DNA of 64,000 bases from Alteromonas marina (GTDB lineage: Bacteria > Pseudomonadota > Gammaproteobacteria > Enterobacterales > Alteromonadaceae): positions 140,378 to 204,377 of the forward strand of contig NZ_JWLW01000001.1 in NCBI RefSeq assembly GCF_000808575.1. The letters are read 5' to 3'. The notes beneath the pieces were generated by a model, which was not told where the DNA came from, made no database searches, and worked only from the letters and a program-made list of their open reading frames with translations. The position numbers and the translations under genes are program-made. Positions 47,476 through 55,289 of this stretch are shown piece after piece (the first letter of the stretch is position 1; the number at the start of each line of letters is the position of its first letter).

Positions 47476-48284
47476 TGGATAGATATGCACAAATGTTTGC
47501 CGGGCTTGATAAAAAGAACCAAGGCGCTTTCGTACCTTTTGTAATGGTTGGTGACCCCGATTTAACGCAATCTGAAGCCATTATTTGCCAGCTAGTAGAA
47601 AGCGGTGCTGACGCACTTGAGTTAGGTATACCTTACTCTGACCCCATCGCCGATGGCCCCACGATTCAAGCTTCTGCTATTCGCGCATTAAATAACAAGG
47701 TGACGGTAGCAGATTGCTTGGGTGTTATTTCACGTGTTCGCGCAAAATATCCTAATGTGCCTATCGGCTTGCTTCTGTACAGCAACTTAGTAATGGCCCA
47801 AGGCATCGAAAATTTTTACAATAAAGCGCAAGAGGCAGGCGTTGACTCAATTTTGGTCGCTGACGTTCCTATTCGCGAAGCGGCACCTTTTCAAAAAGCA
47901 GCCGAAGCCACTGGCATTTCACAAATTCTGATTGCACCACCTAATGCTACTGACGAAACCATGGAAAAAATCGGGGAATACTCGAAAGGTTACACGTATT
48001 TGCTGGGTCGTGCGGGCGTTACTGGCGCAGAAACTGCCGCAAACGTGCCTGCTTCAGAGCTTATTGAGCGCTTGAACAAACACAAAGCAGCGCCAGCATT
48101 GTTAGGCTTTGGTATTTCTACACCGGAACAGGTTAAATCTGCTATTGACGCAGGTGCCGCTGGCGCAATTTCAGGCTCGGCGACAGTGAATATTATCGCA
48201 GCCAATTTATCGGACAGTCACAAAATGCTAAGCGAGCTCGGCAGCTTTGTTGAAAACATGAAAGCAGCTACGGCAAAAGGATAA
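47475..48284 (+). CDS. trpA: Tryptophan synthase alpha chain
   Basis: 269 residues. FVMVGDPD and [19 protein letters not shown] carry the catalytic Glu and Asp; AGVTGAE and [10 protein letters not shown] follow. It cleaves indole-3-glycerol phosphate to indole, passed to TrpB by the tunnel. A motif copy (48212-48221) near the C terminus encodes SDSH. Last biosynthetic gene of the operon; yciI follows after 4 bp. Confidence 0.99.
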   Translation: MDRYAQMFAGLDKKNQGAFVPFVMVGDPDLTQSEAIICQLVESGADALELGIPYSDPIADGPTIQASAIRALNNKVTVADCLGVISRVRAKYPNVPIGLLLYSNLVMAQGIENFYNKAQEAGVDSILVADVPIREAAPFQKAAEATGISQILIAPPNATDETMEKIGEYSKGYTYLLGRAGVTGAETAANVPASELIERLNKHKAAPALLGFGISTPEQVKSAIDAGAAGAISGSATVNIIAANLSDSHKMLSELGSFVENMKAATAKG

Positions 48285-48288
48285 ACGT

Positions 48289-48588
48289 ATGCTATATATG
48301 ATTTGTGCAACCGATGTGGCGGACAGTCTAGAAAAACGCCTAGCGGCGCGACCTGCTCACCTTGAACGTTTGAATGCATTAAAAGATGCGGGCCGTTTAG
48401 TTATGGCAGGCCCCTTCCCTGCTGTAGATAGCCCAGATCCTGGTCCAGCCGGATTTACTGGTTCGCTAGTAGTAGCAGAGTTTGATTCACTAGAAGCTGC
48501 TCAAGCATGGGCAGAAGCCGACCCGTACATCGAAGCTGGTGTTTATGAAAGTGTTGTAGTTAAACCTTACAAAAAGGTTTTGCCTTAA
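48289..48588 (+). CDS. yciI: YciI family protein
   Basis: 99 residues. H-x3-R spacing in [23 protein letters not shown], then [19 protein letters not shown], is the YciI (muconolactone isomerase-like) fold. Function is unknown. It is 4 bp from trpA, so it belongs to the trp transcript and its terminator. In E. coli yciI is also near trp. Confidence 0.95.
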   Translation: MLYMICATDVADSLEKRLAARPAHLERLNALKDAGRLVMAGPFPAVDSPDPGPAGFTGSLVVAEFDSLEAAQAWAEADPYIEAGVYESVVVKPYKKVLP

Positions 48589-48629
48589 AGTTTAGCTAAA
48601 CGCTATGTAGTAAACTTCGATAAATAATG

Positions 48630-48676
48630 AAAGCCCCTTAAGACCGAATAGCTCCGGTTTCAAGGGGCTTTTTTGT
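48630..48676 (+). terminator. Rho-independent terminator of the trp operon
   Basis: AAAGCCCCTT (48630-48639) pairs with AAGGGGCTTT (48662-48671), with an inner ACCG/CGGT stem, followed by a T run. Confidence 0.93.
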
Positions 48677-48721
48677 TGCTTCAACAGTAACAAAGCTAAC
48701 ACTTATTTATTAAACTAGTGT

Positions 48722-48855
48722 GGACAGTCACTCATTTGCTAGACTAATGAGAACACACACACGTAATTGTTTGCCAAGCTTCATATTGTTGATAATGGAC
48801 AGTCACTTAATAATCGGCCAACAACCGTAATAAACAATCCCTTGTGGACAGACAC
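48722..48855. repeat. Three GGACAGWCAC copies after the trp operon
   Basis: GGACAGTCAC at 48722-48731 and 48797-48806 and GGACAGACAC at 48846-48855, all in the same orientation, in the gap between the convergent yciI and PNPOx-fold genes. No gene is seen between 48589 and 48910. Confidence 0.85.
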
Positions 48856-48910
48856 TCGCTCCTCTGAGTAAGTGTCCCAGCTCCTCAAAGCTTCGTCATA
48901 AAATTGGCCC

Positions 48911-49375
48911 TTAAAGATCGACCTTTTCGTGTTCACCCATCTCTTCTGGCTTCACCGTTTTACCAGTAAGCATTTTAAACATGCCTTTGAGTGAAGGGTC
49001 TGCATCCCACACTTCTGCATCTGTAAGTTCGAAGCGAAGCATTAATAAAGAAGGATCATCTCTACCTTTATCGAACCATGCTTCTACTGGATTAGACCAG
49101 TATTTATCAATCACCTCTTTACGTGATTCAACAGTGAGGTTGCCTCGGATGCAAGCAAATACATCATGGCCTTTGGATGCAAAGTGAACCATGGCTTTTC
49201 CACCTTTAGCAATGCGGTTGTCTCGACTAGTGTAAAACCAAAACTCGCTATCAGCGTCTTTATCAAGTTGGGCGTACATAGGCTCGGCATGCATATCCTC
49301 GCCTACCAGACTTACCATGACTTTTGGACTATCTGACATTGCTTTCCACATTGTTTTCTTAATATCGCTAGACAT
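48911..49375 (-). CDS. Pyridoxamine 5'-phosphate oxidase-fold protein (general stress protein 26-like)
   Basis: 154 residues. MVSLVGEDMHAEPMYAQLD, FWFYTSRDNRIA and VHFASKGHDVFACIRGNLTV follow the split-barrel flavin-binding fold of the GSP26 group. Members bind FMN or F420-like cofactors; the substrate is not known. GGAGGAG precedes the ATG. It stands alone between two motif-rich gaps. Confidence 0.82.
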   Translation of the reverse strand: MSSDIKKTMWKAMSDSPKVMVSLVGEDMHAEPMYAQLDKDADSEFWFYTSRDNRIAKGGKAMVHFASKGHDVFACIRGNLTVESRKEVIDKYWSNPVEAWFDKGRDDPSLLMLRFELTDAEVWDADPSLKGMFKMLTGKTVKPEEMGEHEKVDL

Positions 49376-49397
49376 AGCTCCTCCTTGTTGAAAATAA

Positions 49398-49852
49398 GTG
49401 TCTGTCCGACATTACTATTGAATCGAGCAGTTGAACAAAACACCTTATTTTCATTTTATTGATTCATCTGAAGCTTATGCCTCGCACGTGGCATGCCAAA
49501 AAAGTCAATATCATCCCGCTCAGCTGCCAAAAGAGTTATTGAGAAACGTAAGCTCTCCACTACACACCAGTTAGGTACAGCTTTGGACACACACTCATAC
49601 ATCCATATGAGCGTTGAGAACTAATTTACAAAAACCGTGGACAGTCACTCGTTTGCACAATAAACATTGGTCCCCCTTAATAACAATCAACAAAGTGGAC
49701 AGACACTTTTTCAAAGTAGGAGTAAAGATTACTCAATATGACTTACTAACTAGAGCACTTAAATATATGCGTCACTTTGAAGCTTAGAAATAGACTTGTG
49801 GACAGACACTCTCATTTTGACTTCCGGCCTCTTAGCAACTAAGTGTCTGTCC
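49398..49852. repeat. Cluster of five GGACAGWCAC copies and one C-variant
   Basis: In the 631 bp divergent gap: GTGTCTGTCC at 49398-49407 and 49843-49852; GGACAGTCAC at 49639-49648; GGACAGACAC at 49697-49706 and 49800-49809; GGACACACAC at 49585-49594 in the long form (GGTACAG before it). The copies at 49800 and 49843 face each other and can pair over about 15 bp. The rest of the gap holds no gene. Confidence 0.87.
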
Positions 49853-49930
49853 ACAATATTTGCTCTTTCGTAAATGCCATTTACTTAAGGCTTATATACA
49901 GCTTTTGCTCCGCAAGGTAGACTATACCTA

Positions 49931-49963
49931 GTTCAGAATGGGTTCAGTTAACCAAGTTATACT
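49931..49963 (+). promoter_or_regulatory. PhoP-box-like direct repeat and -10 of the pepSY/RR/HK operon
   Basis: GTTCAG-AATGG-GTTCAG (49931-49947) is a direct hexamer repeat with an 11 bp period, the arrangement bound by OmpR/PhoP-type regulators. TATACT (49958-49963) follows after 10 bp, as in PhoP-activated promoters whose box replaces the -35. The likely binder is the regulator encoded in this operon. Confidence 0.6.
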
Positions 49964-50006
49964 TATCTGTAGTTTGGCCTGAGTGGGATAATAATTGTGA
50001 GGTTGT

Positions 50007-50276
50007 ATGAAATTATCGCTTCGTGTTGCAGTAGTTTGTTTAGTGTTAGCTTTGTCTAACACAGCGCCAGCTTTGGCGTTTCAAGACTCTGGCGGCGATA
50101 TATCAAAAAGCGAAGCTGCTGATCGTGCTCGCGTTGCTGTAAATGGACGCGTCTTAAAAGTTGAACAGACCTCAAAAAACTACCGGGTAAAAGTACTTAA
50201 AAAGTCAGGGCGAGTAGTATCAGTAGACGTAGACAAACGCTCAGGCAAGGTAAAAACAAATAAAGATAAGGATTAA
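50007..50276 (+). CDS. Small exported PepSY-domain protein
   Basis: 89 residues with a signal peptide (cut near ALA-FQ, residue 24). The rest, SKSEAADRARVAVNGRVLKVEQ...YRVKVLKKSGRVVSVDVDKRSGKV, is one PepSY unit. PepSY proteins are thought to inhibit proteases or help sense signals in the periplasm. It is the first gene of an operon with a response regulator (1 bp gap) and a PhoQ-like kinase, so it may modulate the sensor. GAGG precedes the ATG. Confidence 0.82.
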   Translation: MKLSLRVAVVCLVLALSNTAPALAFQDSGGDISKSEAADRARVAVNGRVLKVEQTSKNYRVKVLKKSGRVVSVDVDKRSGKVKTNKDKD

Positions 50277-50277
50277 C

Positions 50278-50952
50278 ATGCGTATCCTCGTAGCCGAAGA
50301 CGATAGCAGATTATTAACCCAACTTGATGCGTTCCTTCAGCAAAATGGCTATAGCGTAGACCTCGCAGATAATGGTGAGCACGCGCTTTTTCTCATTAGA
50401 GAATATAGCTATGACTTGGCTATCGTCGACATCGGCATGCCAAAGCTAGACGGATTTGAGGTTATACGAAAAGCCCGTCAAGCTGATATTTCCTGCCCTA
50501 TACTCATTTTAACTGCTAGAGATAGGTGGCAAGAGAAAGTAGAAGGCCTTGATGCCGGAGCCGATGACTACCTTACCAAACCCTTTCATAACGAAGAGTT
50601 ACTTGCTCGAACAAAAGCACTAATTCGACGAGCTTCAGGACAAGCGAACCCAACCATTCAGTTCGGCCCTATCTCGCTGGATACCGTTAGTGAAGAACTA
50701 TCGTTAAACGGTCAAGCTCTGGATCTAACAGCTTACGAATACAAAGTCATGGAGTACCTTATGCTTAACCCGCAAAAGGTCATCTCAAAAACAGAGCTAA
50801 CCGAGCACATTTATGACCAAGATTTCGATTTAGATAGTAATGTCATAGAGGTTTTCGTTGGAAGACTGCGGAAAAAGCTGGACCCGACCGGTGAGTTAAA
50901 GCCAATCGAAACCCTTCGAGGTAGAGGCTATAGGATAAATAGAAGTTTATGA
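50278..50952 (+). CDS. OmpR/PhoP-type response regulator
   Basis: 224 residues. Receiver with D8-D9, phospho-acceptor D51 (IVDIGMPKLDG) and switch Lys in LTKPF. Winged-helix DNA-binding domain with LTAYEYKVMEYLMLNP and VFVGRLRKKL, ending in RGRGYRI. It resembles PhoP/QseB. It overlaps the kinase by 4 bp. The direct repeat before the operon suggests autoregulation. Confidence 0.93.
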   Translation: MRILVAEDDSRLLTQLDAFLQQNGYSVDLADNGEHALFLIREYSYDLAIVDIGMPKLDGFEVIRKARQADISCPILILTARDRWQEKVEGLDAGADDYLTKPFHNEELLARTKALIRRASGQANPTIQFGPISLDTVSEELSLNGQALDLTAYEYKVMEYLMLNPQKVISKTELTEHIYDQDFDLDSNVIEVFVGRLRKKLDPTGELKPIETLRGRGYRINRSL

Positions 50953-52280
50953 GGCAATTGTCGCTACGTCTTCGGAGTATCTTTCTAGCGATTGTTCTTC
51001 TAGCGTTATTTGCGCCCTTTACTGTTGTCATTTTAGACGAGGCATATACTGATAGCCTTACGCAAGCCAAGATGAGTGAGCTTAGGTTGATGAACTTAGG
51101 TCTGTTATCGGCTTTCGAGTTAGATGGCGACCTGCCCTATATGCCTGAAATTTTATACGAAGAGCAGTTAAACCTTCCGGGATCAGGTTATCTTGGCATG
51201 ATTGTGTTTCGAGACGAAGTAATTTGGCAGTCAGCCTCAGCTCTTGAATATACCTTTGCACCACCTGAGATAGACGTTGCAGTCGGTAACGAGTTATTTT
51301 TGGATTCTCATACACCTAAGTTTGAAGAAGATTCCGAGTTTTTTGTATACGCCTTTACTGCGGAATTTGCTTCAAGTAGAGACTTCGAGCCTGTTCGTTT
51401 TTATATATTTAACAATAAAGCACTTTTTGAAGCAGAGCGGAATACATTCTTAGACACGACGTGGCAGTGGATTTTCACGCTCTGTATAGCGCTCCTAATT
51501 TTTATTATTATCGGGATTAGCCTAGTACTTCTTCCTGTTAGGAAGTTAATTGACGAAATTTCACAAGCCTCAAGTGGACATAAACGCCAGTTAGAATCAC
51601 GCTATCCCGTTGAATTCGATTCCTTAAAACAATCCATTAATGGTTTGCTTCAAACTGAGGCCGCCCAAAGGGCGAGATATAAAAACAGTTTAGGAGACTT
51701 AGCACATAGTTTGAAGACGCCTTTGGCAGTAGCATCGGGCACTAGCGATTTACCTACTGAGGTAAACGAAGCATTACAGCAAATTGACCGAATCATTAAA
51801 CGCCAGCTGAAAAGAGCGAGTGCTGGAAAATCTGGCTGGCAACAAGCTATCTATATATTACCCATTTTGCACAAGCTTGCCGATGCAATGGACAAGGTCT
51901 ACCAAGATAAAGCCCTTACTATAGAGTTTGAACTGGATGAGGATACTCAGTTTAAAGGAGACGAGACCGACTTCATGGAACTATGTGGCAACCTTCTAGA
52001 CAATGCATGCAAAGCAGCGACCAATAGAATTATCGTATCAGCGTCGAAGCGTGCTGGTTGGCTAACAATTAAAGTAGAAGACGACGGCCCTGGTATTCCT
52101 GACGACAAAAAAGTGCTTTTGTTAGAGCGAGGAACTCGACTTGATACCTATACAGAAGGCCATGGAATAGGCATGGCGTTGGCGGCCGATTTAGTTTCAA
52201 TCTACGAAGGTAGAATGCTCATCGAGGACAGTTCGCTTGGCGGTGCTCGTATCGTTATTCAATTTCCCAATCACGAATAG
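50949..52280 (+). CDS. PhoQ-like sensor histidine kinase
   Basis: 443 residues. Membrane segments at about 8-28 and 170-192 bound a periplasmic sensor of about 140 residues rich in Glu/Asp. HAMP region, H-box SLGDLAHSLKTPLAVA, N-box LCGNLLDNACKA, DDGPGIPDD and GHGIGMALAADL follow. The acidic sensor and short H-box are like PhoQ, which senses divalent cations and antimicrobial peptides; the signal here is not proven. Partner of the preceding regulator. Confidence 0.9.
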   Translation: MRQLSLRLRSIFLAIVLLALFAPFTVVILDEAYTDSLTQAKMSELRLMNLGLLSAFELDGDLPYMPEILYEEQLNLPGSGYLGMIVFRDEVIWQSASALEYTFAPPEIDVAVGNELFLDSHTPKFEEDSEFFVYAFTAEFASSRDFEPVRFYIFNNKALFEAERNTFLDTTWQWIFTLCIALLIFIIIGISLVLLPVRKLIDEISQASSGHKRQLESRYPVEFDSLKQSINGLLQTEAAQRARYKNSLGDLAHSLKTPLAVASGTSDLPTEVNEALQQIDRIIKRQLKRASAGKSGWQQAIYILPILHKLADAMDKVYQDKALTIEFELDEDTQFKGDETDFMELCGNLLDNACKAATNRIIVSASKRAGWLTIKVEDDGPGIPDDKKVLLLERGTRLDTYTEGHGIGMALAADLVSIYEGRMLIEDSSLGGARIVIQFPNHE

Positions 52281-52354
52281 TGCTTTAAAAAGTACAACGA
52301 AGTTTGTGTATGACCGTTAAATCCTTGAGCTTTCAATTGCTCAAGTATGAAAGT

Positions 52355-52542
52355 GGACAGACACTTGAGTTCCTACAAAAATTTGGTGCGTATGGAAAGT
52401 GGACACACACTTAATCTTGCCCAAAAGTTTGGGGCAGACAGACACATTCTCAATTGACTGTTTAGCTAGAGACCAATGAGAGATTTTTTTAAATCGATTG
52501 AGTGTCTGTCCACTATCGACTTTCACAAACAAGTGTCTGTCC
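52355..52542. repeat. Three GGACAGWCAC copies plus variants between convergent genes
   Basis: GGACAGACAC at 52355-52364, C-variant GGACACACAC at 52401-52410, a degraded copy near 52435, and the opposite orientation GTGTCTGTCC at 52502-52511 and 52533-52542. The left group faces the right group. The copy at 52355 sits in AAGTG-GACAGA-CACTT, showing the short internal stem of the unit. Confidence 0.85.
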
Positions 52543-52561
52543 ACTTTCTACTTCCACTAAG

Positions 52562-53602
52562 TTACGACGCAGACTTCTCACCTTCACTCGATAACAGCAC
52601 AGCAAGCCACTTGCTCTCTTCGCGAGACTCTAATGCTATTTTTACCACCATGGTTAAAGGAACTGAGAGCAACATTCCAACGGTGCCTAGCAGCCACCCC
52701 CAAAATATTAACGAAAGGAATACCACGAGCGTAGAGAGCCCCATGCCCTTACCCATCAATCGAGGTTCCACCATATTACCCATGATGGTATTAACAAGCA
52801 CAAAGCCAAGCGCTGCAAAACCTGCTGAGGCAGGCCCAAGTTGAACAAAGGCTATCAACACTGCGGGCACAGCAGCGATAATTGAGCCAATGTTAGGAAT
52901 AAAGTTGAGCATAAACGCCAACACAGCCCAAAGCATGAAATGATCTACTCCCATCACATACAGCCAAATACCAATAATCAAACCTGTCCCTAAACTGACC
53001 ACAGTTTTTATCGCTAAGTAACTGTTCACAGAACGAATAAATCTGTCGATATGCTTTAGTTTCATTCCAGGATCGGCAAGGGCAATATGTAACCGGCGGG
53101 GAATACTGTCTGCTTCAAAAAGCATGAAAATGACAGTAAGAAGAATAAGGAAAAGGTTTGAAAGTACGCCGCCCATTCCGCTAATGAAATTTGTTGCTAC
53201 AGACATAGCCGTTGCTGGATCAAGGTGCGAAGCGATTAACTCTCTATTGATGTGAATATTAAATTCAGCCAATTTGGACACAACCCAGGCAAACTCTGTA
53301 TCAAGCTTACTTCTATATTCTGGCAAATTTTCTCGAAACTCGGTCATAGACTGGCCAACTAAGCCAGCTAAAAGAAAACCAAAAACAACGATAAGCAGTA
53401 TAACAAAAGTTATAGAGAGCCATTTAGGCACGCCAAATTTCGAAGTCCAACGTATTATTGGGCTACACGCGATCGCTATAAAAATAGAGAGAAAAAACGG
53501 TACCATGATCGTACTGGCGGCTTTAATACCAGCCATTACCACTACTAAACATGCTAAAACGATTAGAATTTTTGCTGTTGGCGAGCGTAGTTCCATTGAC
53601 AT
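52562..53602 (-). CDS. AI-2E family transporter (PerM/TqsA-like)
   Basis: 346 residues with about eight membrane segments. GGVLSNLFLILLTVIFMLFE, WAVLAFMLNFIPNIGSIIAAVPAVL (conserved FIPNIGSI) and MVEPRLMGKGMGLSTLVVFLSL mark the AI-2 exporter/PerM family. Some members export AI-2, others are Na+/H+ antiporters, so the substrate is not assigned. It is divergent from folX. Confidence 0.88.
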   Translation of the reverse strand: MSMELRSPTAKILIVLACLVVVMAGIKAASTIMVPFFLSIFIAIACSPIIRWTSKFGVPKWLSITFVILLIVVFGFLLAGLVGQSMTEFRENLPEYRSKLDTEFAWVVSKLAEFNIHINRELIASHLDPATAMSVATNFISGMGGVLSNLFLILLTVIFMLFEADSIPRRLHIALADPGMKLKHIDRFIRSVNSYLAIKTVVSLGTGLIIGIWLYVMGVDHFMLWAVLAFMLNFIPNIGSIIAAVPAVLIAFVQLGPASAGFAALGFVLVNTIMGNMVEPRLMGKGMGLSTLVVFLSLIFWGWLLGTVGMLLSVPLTMVVKIALESREESKWLAVLLSSEGEKSAS

Positions 53603-53675
53603 TTTGTGCTACATTCCTGACTGAAACGACAACACTTTACAACGACTTATAAACAACTACAAACAAGAGACTTCA

Positions 53676-54044
53676 ATGAACTTTAATCTTGCCACTATTA
53701 AAATTAAAAACTTAAGACTACGCACATACATCGGCATCAATGAAGATGAAATAAAAAACAAGCAGGACGTTGTTGTTAACGTGAAAATTGATTACGACGC
53801 TGAAAAAGCGACGAACACCGACGATATGAGTGATGCGCTTAACTATAAAACGATTACAAAGGCAATCATCAAGCTTGTAGAAGACAACCGTTTTTCTCTT
53901 CTGGAAAAACTTACCGCCGATGTGCTAAGCATTGCCGCAGAACATTCTTCGGTGCGCTACGCTGAGGTTGAGGTCGATAAGCCACATGCCCTTAGATTTT
54001 CTGATTCCGTGTCCCTGACACTATCTTGCAATAAGACGGGATAA
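53676..54044 (+). CDS. folX: Dihydroneopterin triphosphate 2'-epimerase
   Basis: 122 residues. [46 protein letters not shown] and [20 protein letters not shown] follow E. coli FolX closely and differ from FolB. It epimerises dihydroneopterin triphosphate to the monapterin form in the cytoplasm. It is followed after 23 bp by yfcH, the same pair as in E. coli. Confidence 0.94.
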   Translation: MNFNLATIKIKNLRLRTYIGINEDEIKNKQDVVVNVKIDYDAEKATNTDDMSDALNYKTITKAIIKLVEDNRFSLLEKLTADVLSIAAEHSSVRYAEVEVDKPHALRFSDSVSLTLSCNKTG

Positions 54045-54067
54045 GGTCATACCTCGAGGAGCTAATT

Positions 54068-54964
54068 GTGAACATTCTTTTGACCGGTGGAACAGGGCTG
54101 ATAGGAAGCGAATTTATTCGTCAATATTCTCGAGAACATGAATTTACGGTGATTTCTCGCGACTTTACAAAAGCAAAGAGCAAATTGGGGGATAACGTCA
54201 AAATCGTAGAGAACGTTTCTTCGATAGAGAATTTTGAAAGTTTCGACGCAGTAATTAATTTAGCTGGTGAGCCTATCGCCGATAAGCGCTGGATAGACAC
54301 TCAAAAGAAAATAATTTGCAATAGCCGCTGGGACATCACTTCTGAGCTAGTCTCAAAAATAAATAGTTGTGATGCGCCTCCGCCTGTTTTCTTATCGGGC
54401 TCCGCGATTGGTTACTACGGCAATCAAGGAGACAAGCTTGTAACTGAAGAAACTCCTCCTCATAACGAGTTCACCCATGAACTGTGCGCTAAATGGGAGA
54501 CTATTGCCCAAAGTGTAGATCAAGCTAAGACACGTGTCGTAACGCTTCGAACTGGTGTAGTTCTCACCGAAAAAGGCGGAGCGTTAGGGAAAATGGCACT
54601 ACCGTTTAAATTGGGAGCCGGAGGTACACTTGGGAGTGGTAGTCAATATTTGGCCTGGATCCACTTACAAGATATGGTGCGTGCTATCTCGTTCTTGCTC
54701 GAGAATAGTGCATGTTCTGGTGCATTTAACTTAACGGCACCGGAGCCTGTCACGAACAAGATGTTCTCTAAAGCGCTCGCAAAATCACTTAACCGACCTT
54801 GCCTGTTCAATGTCCCGGGCTTTGTTATGAAAGTAGCCATGGGCGAATCATCGACGATGATACTTGAAGGGCAAAGAGTCATTCCTCAAAAGCTCACTAC
54901 CGCCGGTTTCAGTTTTGACTTCCCTTCTATCGACGAGGCGCTAAGTGGTATATATCGCGCTTAG
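54068..54964 (+). CDS. yfcH: YfcH-type NAD(P)-dependent epimerase (TIGR01777)
   Basis: 298 residues, GTG start with GAGGAG 6 bp upstream. LLTGGTGLIGSEFI is the Rossmann motif; NLAGEPIADKRW, SGSAIGYYG and RTGVVLTEKGGALGKM are TIGR01777 family marks. The reaction is unknown. It is linked to folX. Confidence 0.92.
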   Translation: MNILLTGGTGLIGSEFIRQYSREHEFTVISRDFTKAKSKLGDNVKIVENVSSIENFESFDAVINLAGEPIADKRWIDTQKKIICNSRWDITSELVSKINSCDAPPPVFLSGSAIGYYGNQGDKLVTEETPPHNEFTHELCAKWETIAQSVDQAKTRVVTLRTGVVLTEKGGALGKMALPFKLGAGGTLGSGSQYLAWIHLQDMVRAISFLLENSACSGAFNLTAPEPVTNKMFSKALAKSLNRPCLFNVPGFVMKVAMGESSTMILEGQRVIPQKLTTAGFSFDFPSIDEALSGIYRA

Positions 54965-54992
54965 TTGAATAACTGAAATTCGTTATGTGCCT

Positions 54993-55253
54993 TGTGGACA
55001 GTCACTTGAATTGCTAAGCAAGTGACTGTCCACATTTATTGCATAACATTATCGCTAGGTACTCTACTTAGTCACAGACCTCAAAAACTTCTATTCACTT
55101 TCAAACCAAAGTACTTCTCAAACTCTTAGCGAAAATCACTCATTCGTAATTAGCAGCATTTTGCTGTGAAATGCACAGTGGACAGACACTCATTTGAATT
55201 GAGTGACTGTCCACTGCCCTTAATTTAAACGGCACTTAACCAAGTGTCTGTCC
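54993..55253. repeat. Five GGACAGWCAC copies forming two hairpins between convergent genes
   Basis: Pair 1: positions 54993-55008 and 55019-55034 are perfect 16 bp complements with a 10 nt loop (cores 54996-55005 and 55022-55031). Pair 2: 55178-55192 and 55201-55215, 15 bp with one mismatch (cores 55180-55189, 55203-55212). A single copy follows at 55244-55253. The rest of the 325 bp gap has no gene. The hairpins could act as bidirectional terminators. Confidence 0.92.
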
Positions 55254-55289
55254 ATTTTGAATTAACGCGCCTTCTAAACACAAAAATAC

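Noticed and set aside
48722..49852. The repeated GGACAGWCAC units as a CRISPR array
   Set aside because: Spacing is irregular, both orientations occur, the unit is only 10-14 bp, and no cas gene is present.
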